Below, piece after piece: positions 1 through 8,212 of a stretch of DNA of 27,500 nt. Below the pieces are notes generated by a model. That model did no database searches. It was not told the DNA's origin and saw nothing but the letters and a program-made list of their open reading frames with translations. The translations under genes and the position numbers were made by a program. Source of the stretch: Balamuthia mandrillaris. Its lineage: Eukaryota; Discosea; Longamoebia; Balamuthiidae. Location: assembly GCA_031835245.1 (NCBI GenBank), contig JAVKOQ010000441.1:5001-32500 (forward strand). Direction: 5' to 3'. Every line of letters begins with the position of its first letter. The stretch's first letter is position 1.

Positions 1-2752
1 CTATTGATGAGCAAATCCTGGGCCAAGCATCAAGTCATCATTCCCACCCCAGATGATTGCCCTTGGAACAGTCCCATCCTAGCCATTCCCAAAAAGGATG
101 CCTCTGGTCAACTTACTGAGGTACACGGTTGTATCAACCCTTGGGCTATCGATTCTGTTTTGATGGATGACATCTACCCTATTCCTTCCATTCTTGACAT
201 TGTGAAACATGTTGCTAGTTTCTTTGTGACTTCTTCATTAGATCTTATTTGGTCCTTCCTAATCAAATCCTCGTTGTCCCTGAAGACCAGCCCAAACTTA
301 CCTTCACCTGGAAAGGCAAGCATTGGATATTTCGTGGTGCTCCTTTTGGCATCAAGACAGTTCCCTTGTGTATGCAGCGTCTGATCATTGTCATTCTCAA
401 TAAACTACATGATTGTTCTGCCTACCACATCAATGATTATCTAATGCACACCAAGTCATCTTCTTCTCTTGATGATTATATTCACAATCATTGTTCTGTT
501 ATTTCTGCTCTCAATGATACGCCTTTGTCTTTAAACCAAGAAATGTCATTTTGGCTTTATGTAGATCAGGCTTGTTGGATTCATTGTTTCCTTCACTGGC
601 TTCACCCCTGATCAGGACAAATTATCTGTGCTTCACTCCTTTCCTACTCCTACTACTGGAAAGCAATTGCAATCCTTCCTTGGTTTTGCCAACTTTCTAC
701 AGCCTTTCATCCCTCATTTTGCATGCCTTATGGCTCTTCTTAATGCTCTCTGATACATCTATGATCTCCGACCCTTCTGGACTGCTGATTATCAAGCTTC
801 TATTGATGCTCTTCACTGCATCCTCAGCTCGCCTCCGTCTTGAGCATTCCTGCTCCTGATCCCCCTTTTCTTGTTGGAATTGATGCATTCTAGAATGATG
901 TTGGTGCTGTTTTCTACCAAGAGATCCCAGACAAGCAATGTCACTACATTGCCTTTGCTAAACATGCACTCAACGATGCCCAGCACAATTATCTGGCTAC
1001 AAAACATGAGCTCCTTGCTGTTGTCTTTGCTCTTTTGCAATTCTGGTGCTGACTCTGTGGTTGCTACTTTACCCTTTTCACTGATCCCAAGACTCTTACT
1101 TATCTCTTCACTTCCAAGTTCTCCAATTATATCAACAACTGGGCCTACATTATCCTTGAGTACAACTTCAATGTTGTCCATTGTCCTAGAATCAAAATGA
1201 TCCTTGAAGATTGCCTCTCTTGACTTTATCTGAAGAATTGTTGGAAAGAGGATAGTTTGGCTTGTCTAACCAGGCCAATAATCCCTCAATCTGCAAAGAC
1301 TCTGACTCTTAAGACCTCCTCATCTTTATCTTTCGCCTTGTCTGCACCTGAGTCATCTTTCCTCTTGTCTCTTTTTCAGATTGAGCTTGATTAGTTTCCT
1401 CCTTCTTCTCCATCAAAGGATCTTTCTGCCTTTATCAAGACTTTCCATGATAAGACTGCCTCCTCATTGGAACAACAACAAGAACTTCTTTACAAGTTTC
1501 ACTCTAAACTCATGAAGGTGCTTCCCATATCTTCAATCAAATTTGGATGGAAGGATACTTCTGGCCTTCTCTCTACTCTGACTGTCACTTCATCACGTGC
1601 TCTTGTGATGCTTGCTGACGCTTCAATGTGGCTAAACATGGCTTTTATCCTTTGAAGACCATCACTGCTACTTATCCATTTGACCACATTGCTATCAACC
1701 TCTTTGGCCCTCTTCCTGTTGATGAACATGGCTTTTCCAGTGTGATAGTACTAGTTGATATGATCACTCACTTCACTCTTCTTTGACCTCTCCCTGACAA
1801 AAGCGCTCTCGCCACTGCTCAAGTTCTATACCAGTTTATCTGTGGTTTTGGTTTTCCCAAGATCATTCAATTAGATAATGGTACAGAGTTTGTCAACACT
1901 GTATTGACTACTTTCAAGAACCTAGCTGGATTTGACCATTGTTTCATCTCTTCATATCATCCCCAAGCTAATGGTGCTGCTGAGAGTCATGTTAAACTGG
2001 CCAAATCTCTTCTCTTGAAACTTTTCAACAGTAACTGGTCCTCCTAGTCTACCTTTCTTCTGGCTGTACATAAAGGTATTAATGATTGCTATATCTCTTA
2101 TTATTGTTTTTCTTCCTTTGAGCTCTTCTTTGGTTGTTCCTCAAACCTGTCAGACAACTTTACTTCTTCTACTTCTTCACCACTCTTCCCTGAAGAACAT
2201 CAAAAGCAGATTATTGACCTTTGTTCTCTTGTTTGACCTTTCACTGCCTCCACTACTGAAGAATACAACAACAAGATTGCTGACTCATTCAACAAGAAAG
2301 CTCCTCTTGTTTCCTTTGCTCCTAGTGATACTGTAATACTTGTAAACTCTGGTGCAAATGCTAAAACTGATCCCAAGTACCTTGGTCCTTTCCGAGTCAT
2401 TGAACATATCTATCATGATGCTTACTGCCTAGATGATCTCACTAGTCAACCTGTTCCTGATACAGTTTCACCTTCCCTCTTGAAGAAAGTTGATTTGCTG
2501 AAGCTGCTTTTTTCTCCTTCCTCTTCTTTGGACTCTGCTGATCTTGCTTTGAAACGCTATGAGGTTTACTTCATTGTTAATTATCATGGTTCTGTTTGTA
2601 ACTGTGAGTATCTAGTCTGCTAGAAAGGCTATGACCCAGGAGGTAACTCCTACGAACCTCCAAGTCACTTTGATGACCCCCACACTATTGACAATTATTG
2701 GAAGCATATGTGTAAGAAAGGTAAAATTGCCTCTTTGTGGAGGAGGAAGTGA
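1..2752 (+). mobile_element. Chromovirus (Ty3/Gypsy) pol fossil, LTR-A family, 5' part outside window
   Basis: Degraded Ty3/Gypsy pol region in the order reverse transcriptase, RNase H, integrase, chromodomain. Translated segments resemble the better-preserved pol at 15721-18579: the RT block around 55-250 (WNSPILAIPKKDASG), the RNase H block around 880-1200, the integrase core around 1660-2040 (INLFGPLP; SSYHPQANGAAESHVK) and a chromodomain around 2550-2710 (KGYDPGGNSYEPP). A purine-rich tract at 2739-2752 directly abuts the LTR at 2753, as a polypurine tract should, so this is the interior of an LTR-A element whose 5' LTR, gag and protease lie upstream. The copy is an old fossil with many breaks spread over several frames and is not expected to encode a working protein. 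Confidence 0.9.
2739..2752 (+). other. Polypurine tract of the LTR-A element
   Basis: Fourteen bases, nearly all purine, immediately before the TG of the LTR. In LTR elements this tract primes plus-strand DNA synthesis. The last bases, GAAGTGA, closely match the GGAGTGA before the 3' LTR at 5688 and the GGAGTA before the 3' LTR at 18591. Confidence 0.7.
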
Positions 2753-2988
2753 TGTTGGCAACTGCCAACATAACCAACTCTTTCTTCATTTCTTTCTTCA
2801 TTCCTTTCTTCTTTCTGTTGACAATCTCATGTCAGCTATTATCGATCTTTTGTAGTAACACTAAGCCATTCTAAAGATCTTTCTCCTGCCTTTCCTGGAA
2901 CTTTCCTGGGCCTAGAACTTAAGAATAGAGAAACCAAGAAGTCACATCCCAACCCTGAGCCCCTTTCCTTCCTTGGTTGCCTTCTTAA

Positions 2989-2997
2989 CTATAAATA
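2989..2997 (+). promoter_or_regulatory. TATA-like box in LTR-A
   Basis: CTATAAATA sits about 240 bp into the LTR. It is kept with small changes in the copies at 7351 (CATAAATA) and 23469 (CTATAAATA) and, on the minus strand, in the copy ending at 24419. Conservation among diverged copies supports a promoter role in the U3 region. Confidence 0.5.
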
Positions 2998-3076
2998 CTT
3001 TTCCCACAACCAAGAACAGACAAATGAATGAACAAAGAAACAATACACTCATAAACACACTTGTTTTCTTCTTTTC

Positions 3077-3082
3077 ATTAAA
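3077..3082 (+). promoter_or_regulatory. Possible polyadenylation signal in LTR-A
   Basis: ATTAAA about 85 bp downstream of the TATA-like box, inside a conserved TTCTTCTTTTCATTAAATAC block. A similar CATTAAA or TTATTAAA block recurs in other LTR-A copies and in LTR-E read on its minus strand, so it is a plausible R-region 3'-end signal. Confidence 0.35.
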
Positions 3083-3202
3083 TACATTTGACTTCCATCT
3101 TTCTCTTTGTTCCTGTCTTGGTTCTATACTCAAGTTCTAACACCTGTGTTGATCTTTGATTGCTCTCTGGTTCGTGATTGTGGATACTAATGTCTCTCTT
3201 TT

Positions 3203-3414
3203 TGTTGATGGGGGATAAACCCTGCAGATCAAGAAAGGGACGGCACATAAGCGACTCTGGGTTTATTCACAAGAAAAGAGGTGTGGACCAAAGTGTGTGC
3301 TTTGAGTGTGTTGTGAGGAAAATGGGAAAATAAAAAAGGGGTGAGAGATTTTGGGGTATCCAGGGAAAGTGTTGACAGGAAGTCAAAATGACACAAATTG
3401 TTGGTTTTCCAACA
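3203..3414 (+). repeat. LTR-D, lone copy
   Basis: 212-bp repeat from TGTTGATGGGGGATAAACC to GGTTTTCCAACA. Relatives: 10664-10867, 11258-11478 (minus), 22247-22457, 23049-23465 (interrupted) and 26009-26113 (minus, partial). TG...CA ends and TTTT on both sides fit an LTR with a 4-bp target duplication, although TTTT is low in information. No coding interior for this family is present in the window. Confidence 0.75.
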
Positions 3415-3956
3415 TTTTTCTCCTCTCTGCTATCCAGAAGAGCTTTTCCTTGAGGTTTCTTTCCTTCAAAGCATTTCCAACATAGAAACAACCTCTTTTC
3501 TAAGTCAACAAAGGTCAAGGAATCTGCTTAAAGTAGAACTTGTATGGATTTGTAGACAGCTTTTTCATGTTTCTCCTGAGTCATTGTTGAGTACTCCATA
3601 GCATCAGTTGTCTCCTATCATAGTTGATATAAAAGGACTTGATAATGTCTCTCATTATTACTATGGTACTATCATTGCTCTAGTCTTCAACATACTCATA
3701 AGCTGTATCCATGTTGACTGTTTCCTTTTCAGTGGCATTCCTCAGCAGGGGTGATGATAAAAGAGGTTGCTGTGTAAGCAGCTGTTGATCCTTTGGCTGC
3801 AGTTCTTCTTGTTGCTATCATTCATTACTAACATGCTGGGATAATGGTGCTATCAACTATTGCTTTAAGGACGTCTTTTTGAAAGAAGTGATGTAGAATG
3901 CTGTAATGACTTCTTGCATAAAGATTATTGCTTTGAGGCAAGCTGTGACACTAAGT
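3415..3956. other. Unassigned spacer before the gag-only element
   Basis: No convincing gene. The last part, about 3830-3956, continuing after the insertion at 5956-6010, contains loosely repeated segments built around CTGTAATG and TTTGAGGCAAG or CTAAGGCAAGG, spaced roughly 50-70 bp apart. This may be a decayed tandem repeat into which the gag-only element inserted. Confidence 0.4.
3953..3956. repeat. Target duplication AAGT, left side of the gag-only element
   Basis: AAGT directly precedes the 5' LTR and AAGT recurs at 5956-5959 directly after the 3' LTR. A perfect 4-bp duplication supports insertion of the whole unit as one event. Confidence 0.75.
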
Positions 3957-4224
3957 TGTTGAGAATTACTCTCAACATATTAGTTCTGTTGCCCCTTTCC
4001 TTTCCTTTTCTTCCTGTCGACATCCTTGACGTGGACCAATCGCCTGCTGCCACATCGCTAGGCTTCTTCCTTTTATTCCGTTGCTTCCTTCTCTCTTTCT
4101 TTTAGTTAGTTAGTTTTGTTTAGTTCACACCACACTTTCCCTCTTGACACCCTTTGTTCCCTTGTTCCCTCTTTGAATAATACGTTTTGGCCCCGTCCGT
4201 TCGTGTTATTCGCCCTTTCTAACA
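3957..4224 (+). repeat. 5' LTR (LTR-G) of the gag-only element
   Basis: 268 bp from TGTTGAGAATTACTCTCAACA to CCCTTTCTAACA. I see no difference from the copy at 5688-5955. The first 21 bases form a near-perfect fold-back (GTTGAGA...TCTCAAC). This LTR has no clear similarity to LTR-A or LTR-B beyond its ends, so the element is not simply a deleted copy of either. Confidence 0.9.
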
Positions 4225-4269
4225 TTTTTTTTGACGGCCGGAACCATTATTCGTGCGATTTCCCCTCAG

Positions 4270-4275
4270 ATGTGA
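4270..4275 (+). promoter_or_regulatory. Start-stop upstream ORF overlapping the gag start
   Basis: The sequence ATGTGATGG holds an ATG followed at once by TGA, whose last A is the first base of the gag ATG. Minimal start-stop ORFs and overlapping stop-start sites are known to affect initiation or permit reinitiation in eukaryotes. A role here is inference. Confidence 0.35.
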
Positions 4276-5672
4276 TGGATGCCAAGAACAAGAAATCCGA
4301 GATGATTTCCCTGACCGCCTTCGAGGAGCGTTTGGAATGCCTTCGAGCCGCCCTTGAGAACGCCCATGTTCGTGCCGCGGAGGAGCTTGAAAAAGCCGCC
4401 ATGGCATCGACCCCGGAAGAAGAAGAAGAGCACCAGAAGAAGGCAGTCTTCTTCGGTAACAAGATTGACTGGCTTTCAAAAGCTATTGATGACCTGGAGA
4501 ACGGGAAGTTCCCTCTTTTTTCCCGCCCTCCCGCCCCTACTTCTTCTGTTGTTCCCCCCTCTGTGACATCTAATCTGCCGTTGCGACGGACTCTTTTCCA
4601 AAAAGATTGTGCGGAGGATGACCTGATCTTTTCAACACCCATGAAGCCCAAGTCCGCCTCTTTCTCGGCTTCCTTGTTAGCGTTGGCCTCTGCCTTTGCC
4701 CCACGCCAACCGCCTCGCAACACCGCTTCTTCATCTACTTCTTCGGCCCCTTCTGCAAAGAACCGATCTTTCCCCCGAGATCTTCCCAAGTTTGACCCGG
4801 ATGATCCGAAGATTTCCAACCCGTTGACCTTTATTCGTGCCCTCGAGTTCCATTTGCAGGACGACCAGCCGCCGGAACGTTGGTACAAAGCCCTTATCAC
4901 GAGCATTGTCAACCCTTCTGCCAAAGCCTGGGCCCTCTCCCACCTCGATCTTCCCGGAACTCCATGGACCTCAGTCAAAGCCATCTTCTTTAATCATTTT
5001 GTTCCGCAAAGTTCTAACTTCGTGGCCTACGAAAAGCTCCGTTACCTACGAGCTGGCCCTACGGAGTCTGTCCGTTCTATCAGCGAGAAAATCTTGGAGA
5101 TGTGCGATCAAATTATTCCGCCACCGCCACCGGACTTTCTGGCCTCTACACTGTGTAATGCACTGAATAAGGACCTTCGACTACGTTTAGCATCTGCTTT
5201 CGCGACCAACCCGCCCAACGACTTCAATGAAGCTGTTGCTACTGCGATAGCTATGGAAGCTAATTTGCAGGCCATCCAACTTGCACACTCGCCCCCTCCA
5301 TTGCCTTCTACTACCTCACCTCCTCCTTCTAAACCAACTTCTTCCACGTCTACTGCTGAGCAACGCACATGCTATAAATGCAAGCAACAAGGTCACCTTG
5401 CATCCTCTTGCCCCAACAAGACCAACAAGAACTCATCTGGCCTATTCGCCCTTACTACTGGTTACAACAATGACGACCCTCCCAACGAGCATGATGATGA
5501 TGACGATGATGACCCTCCTGCCACTGCTATCCGATCTGGCCCCCCTCCTGGTCCCTCTGCTACTCTTTCTTATTTGCAGTGTGACGACGTTGACAGCTAT
5601 TACGAGTACTGCCGTGCTATCAATGAACTGGTAGAAGACTCGCTGGACCACGACCCCTATGCTTCACTCTAA
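4275..5672 (+). CDS. gag: Gag polyprotein of the gag-only element (465 aa)
   Basis: One open frame. Gag proteins of this group form the cytoplasmic virus-like particle that packages element RNA. Residues about 5-80 are charged and likely helical or coiled-coil (FEERLECLRAALENA; EEEEEHQKK). A Pro/Ser/Ala-rich linker follows. The capsid-like retrotransposon gag domain spans about 170-330, starting at LPKFDPDDPK and ending in the MEANLQ segment, and lines up with the gag at 13930-15705 (LPKFD; ALIT; WALS). A CCHC zinc knuckle, CYKCKQQGHLASSC (CX2CX4HX4C), lies at 366-379, then a run of seven aspartates near 405-411. The frame stays open 53 codons further upstream into the LTR; I chose the ATG at 4275 because it lies downstream of the LTR. 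No protease DSG motif follows. Confidence 0.88.
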   Translation: MDAKNKKSEMISLTAFEERLECLRAALENAHVRAAEELEKAAMASTPEEEEEHQKKAVFFGNKIDWLSKAIDDLENGKFPLFSRPPAPTSSVVPPSVTSNLPLRRTLFQKDCAEDDLIFSTPMKPKSASFSASLLALASAFAPRQPPRNTASSSTSSAPSAKNRSFPRDLPKFDPDDPKISNPLTFIRALEFHLQDDQPPERWYKALITSIVNPSAKAWALSHLDLPGTPWTSVKAIFFNHFVPQSSNFVAYEKLRYLRAGPTESVRSISEKILEMCDQIIPPPPPDFLASTLCNALNKDLRLRLASAFATNPPNDFNEAVATAIAMEANLQAIQLAHSPPPLPSTTSPPPSKPTSSTSTAEQRTCYKCKQQGHLASSCPNKTNKNSSGLFALTTGYNNDDPPNEHDDDDDDDPPATAIRSGPPPGPSATLSYLQCDDVDSYYEYCRAINELVEDSLDHDPYASL

Positions 5673-5673
5673 T

Positions 5674-5687
5674 GGAAGAGGGAGTGA
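5674..5687 (+). other. Polypurine tract of the gag-only element
   Basis: GGAAGAGGGAGTGA lies between the gag stop codon and the TG of the 3' LTR. It ends in the same GAGTGA-like motif seen before the 3' LTRs of the other two families. Confidence 0.75.
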
Positions 5688-5955
5688 TGTTGAGAATTAC
5701 TCTCAACATATTAGTTCTGTTGCCCCTTTCCTTTCCTTTTCTTCCTGTCGACATCCTTGACGTGGACCAATCGCCTGCTGCCACATCGCTAGGCTTCTTC
5801 CTTTTATTCCGTTGCTTCCTTCTCTCTTTCTTTTAGTTAGTTAGTTTTGTTTAGTTCACACCACACTTTCCCTCTTGACACCCTTTGTTCCCTTGTTCCC
5901 TCTTTGAATAATACGTTTTGGCCCCGTCCGTTCGTGTTATTCGCCCTTTCTAACA
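5688..5955 (+). repeat. 3' LTR (LTR-G) of the gag-only element
   Basis: 268 bp, apparently identical to 3957-4224, followed by AAGT. Confidence 0.9.
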
Positions 5956-6031
5956 AAGTACTGTAATGGTGTAGACTGCTCTAAGGCAAGGTGTTAAGTA
6001 CAGCTCTTTGGCAGGGCTTGCTTCTAGGAAC

Positions 6032-6169
6032 TATGATAAGGCCGGTAGGGAAACAACCTAACGGACACCAACTCGATGGGTGTAGGAAAAAGACCTTTAA
6101 TAGAATGAAAGAAAGAGATATATATACAAGGAGAAATAGGGATAGGTATTATGGAAGAGTGGTATAATA
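6032..6169 (+). repeat. LTR-E, lone copy
   Basis: About 138 bp, starting TATGATAAGGCCGG (TGTGATAAGG in sister copies) and ending GGTATAATA. Sisters: 9144-9278 (minus), 11998-12133, 20316-20454, 22631-22769, 24489-24626 and a fragment at 26578-26656. No clear target duplication remains at this copy. Confidence 0.75.
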
Positions 6170-6349
6170 GTATTATGATAGTCAAGGATTTTCTCATCCT
6201 CATATTCATCATCAGTAGAGCCAACCAAAAAAAGAGAAAAAACCTTCTTCTTTCTATTCTTCCAAGAATTCCCTGTTGGAAATGAAAAGGAAATATGAAC
6301 CGCAGGGCGTATGGAGAAGAATTGGACAATACACACTTTACTTCATTGT

Positions 6350-6760
6350 CACATGAAATAACTTGTTTGATGCAGTTGAGGTTGACCACTTTCTAGTAGT
6401 ATTCTGTGCATTGATTGTTTGTGGAGATCAGATTTTGATAATCTTGTAAGGTCCTCCTTTCCAACTTGGGTAGATGAGTACTTGGTTGATGACTTTAAAC
6501 TTTTCCTTCAACTCTTCAGGTCATGTCACTTTTTCATCTTCTTTTTTTGCATTGTAGGAATCAGCATCAAATATATCCTTCTTTCTTGCTTTTATCAACA
6601 TAATTCTTTTCTAAGTACTCTCTCATCCAGTACTCTTGGCTTGCAGTTGAAGTATAACTTAACAAATGAAAAGGGTAATAAAGCTGTTGAACCAATGATC
6701 TAGTCTGGTCTTCATCCCATGAAGTCTAGTTGTTAAAGTGATAGTGACTTTGTGTTATTA
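6350..6760 (-). mobile_element. Possible Ty3/Gypsy integrase C-terminal fossil of another lineage
   Basis: On the minus strand a segment around 6430-6480 reads YPSWKGGPYKIIKI, which resembles the GPY/F module after the integrase core of many Gypsy elements. The flanking frames are loosely compatible with integrase tail sequence but are heavily eroded. It does not match the integrase tails of the two chromoviruses in this window. Weak call. Confidence 0.35.
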
Positions 6761-6770
6761 ACTTTTGTTG

Positions 6771-7350
6771 AAAGTGCATATGTATGTGCAGATTGAAAGC
6801 AAAAGAAAAGATGAGAAGAGAAAATGATTTATTGGAAGTCTAGATAGAAGAAAAACAAAAAGATGAGAAAGAGAAAATGCTTTGTTGGAAGTATACACAC
6901 ATGTGGAAATTGAAGATGAGAAGAGAAAATGATTTATAACAAGTGCTCACATGTTCACAGACTAAAGCAATGAGGAAAAAAATGATTTGTTGGAACTGTG
7001 TACATGTGTGCAAATCAAAGAAAAATGAAAAGATAGGGAGAGAAAATGATTTATAGGAAGTGTACACATATACATAGATTGAAAAACAAAAAGATGAGGA
7101 AGAGAAAATGATTTGTTGGAAGTGTGCATGTATATGTAGATTAAAGAAAAATGAAAAGATGAAGGAGAGAGAAGATGATTTAAGGAAGGGTGCATGTGTA
7201 TGCAGATTGAAGAAAAAGAAAAAGATAAAAAAGAGACAATAATTTTATAGAAAGTGTGCATATGTGTGCAGATTAAAGAAAAAAAAAGGATGAGAAGAGA
7301 AAATGATTTGTTAGAAGTGCACACATGTGTAAATTAAAGAAAAACGAAAG
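6771..7350. repeat. Minisatellite, about 10 units of 52-66 bp
   Basis: Imperfect tandem units, each made of an alternating purine-pyrimidine block such as GTGTGCATATGTGTGCAG, then a purine-rich stretch (ATTAAAGAAAAA...GATGAGAAGAGAAAATG), then ATTTGTTGGAA. The array stops abruptly at the LTR at 7351. Reverse-complement arrays of the same family lie at 10505-10663 and 21089-21900. Confidence 0.8.
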
Positions 7351-7386
7351 TGTATTGACAACTACCAACATAACCAACTCATTCTT

Positions 7387-7419
<33 letters not shown>

Positions 7420-7752
7420 TTCTTTTTTGTCAACAATCTCATGTTAGCTGTCATAGATCTTTTATATCAACACTAAGTTATTCCAAATATCTTTCTCCTG
7501 CCTTCCCTGGAACTTTCCTGAGCTTAGAACTTAAGAACAAAGAAACTAAGAAGTCACATCCCAACCCTGAGCCTCTTTCCTTCCTTGGTTGCCTTCTTAA
7601 CCATAAATACCTTTGCCACACATAAGAATACACAACAATTGAAGCCACAATAACACACTCAAAAACACACTTGTTTTCTTCTTCTCATTAAATAAGCTTG
7701 GCTCCTGTCTTTCTCTTTGTTCCTGTGTTGGTTCTCTGCTCAAGTTCTAACA
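7351..7752 (+). repeat. Solo LTR-A next to the minisatellite
   Basis: 402-bp LTR-A copy from TGTATTGACAACTACCAACA to TTCTAACA, clearly related to 2753-3143 along its length. No element interior flanks it and no target duplication is evident, so it is a solo LTR or a recombinant edge. Confidence 0.82.
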
Positions 7753-8073
7753 CCTGTGCACACATATAACTCACAGAAAAAAATCACCTTACCAACTTGA
7801 AGTTTGCAACAGGCAGCAGACAACAGAAGCATGTTTCCTGTTTTCATCTTTCCTTTTTTTTCTTTCCTTTTCTCTTTTTTCTTTTTGCTTATGTTGACAA
7901 AAATCCAACAAGACCACTTACACCAACTAAAGCAACTTATGTTACCTGCTAATCCTTTATTTCTTCATGATGTCATTCATTGGTGGGCTTCATGACTATG
8001 ATGCTAATGGTAGTACTAGCACTCCTCATTCTTCTCATAGTTTGTGTTATTTTCTCTTTCCTCTCTCTCTCTG
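7753..8073. other. Spacer with pyrimidine-rich stretches
   Basis: No gene recognised. It contains a T/C-rich stretch around 7840-7890 and leads into the long pyrimidine tract. Confidence 0.4.
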
Positions 8074-8212
8074 TCTCTCTCTTTCTCTCTTTTTCTCTTC
8101 TCTCCTTTCTTTTTCTCTCTTTCTTTCTTCTCTTTTCTTTCTCTTTTTTCTTTCTCTCTTTCTCTTTCTTTCTCTTTCTTTCTCTCTTTTTCTCTTTCTT
8201 TCTCTCCCTCTC
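8074..8212 (+). repeat. Uninterrupted 139-bp polypyrimidine tract
   Basis: Every base from 8074 to 8212 on the plus strand is C or T, built from CTTT, CTCT and longer T runs. The open frames in this stretch on both strands consist of Ser/Leu/Phe or Lys/Glu/Arg runs and are products of the low complexity. Long mirror-like homopurine-homopyrimidine tracts can form triplex DNA. Confidence 0.9.

Larger units (their letters stand above)
2753..3143 (+). repeat. 3' LTR of the LTR-A chromovirus
   Basis: 391-bp repeat starting TGTTGGCAACTGCCAACA and ending TTCTAACA. Full-length relatives lie at 7351-7752, 23469-23855, 24017-24419 (minus) and 25145-25796 (minus, interrupted). It carries a TATA-like box and an ATTAAA signal in the order expected of an LTR. 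The polypurine tract just upstream identifies this copy as the 3' LTR of the pol fossil. The start is a palindrome in which TTGGCAACTGCCAA can fold back on itself. Confidence 0.88.
3957..5955 (+). mobile_element. Gag-only LTR retrotransposon (TR-GAG-like), apparently whole
   Basis: A 1,999-bp unit: 268-bp LTR, one gag reading frame, polypurine tract, 268-bp LTR, with AAGT duplicated on both sides. The two LTRs look identical base for base, which indicates a recent insertion. The interior is only about 1.46 kb and has no protease, RT, RNase H or integrase sequence. The arrangement matches the terminal-repeat retrotransposons with a gag domain (TR-GAG) described in plants; assignment to that class is by architecture. 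It is also markedly GC-richer than the surrounding spacer. An alternative is a recent internal-deletion copy of an autonomous element that is not in this window. Confidence 0.88.

Noticed and set aside
4247-4984. Long minus-strand open frame (245 codons) antisense to the gag of the gag-only element
   Set aside because: It lies entirely opposite a gag with recognisable domains, is Arg/Ser/Gly/Glu-rich as expected of an antisense shadow, and shows no motif.
3957-5955. The gag-only element as a simple deletion copy of the LTR-B or LTR-A chromovirus in this window
   Set aside because: Its LTR length and sequence differ from both, and its gag is only distantly similar to the LTR-B gag. A deletion copy of some other, unseen element remains possible.
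6771-7350. CRISPR-like regular array
   Set aside because: Whole 52-66 bp units repeat imperfectly with no short exact repeat and unique spacers; it is a eukaryotic-type minisatellite.
3143-7758. CCTGTG following the LTR-A end at both 3143 and 7752, suggesting a longer LTR
   Set aside because: The copy at 23469-23855 has a perfect AACA duplication that fixes the end at TTCTAATA, without CCTGTG. The agreement at two copies is probably chance.
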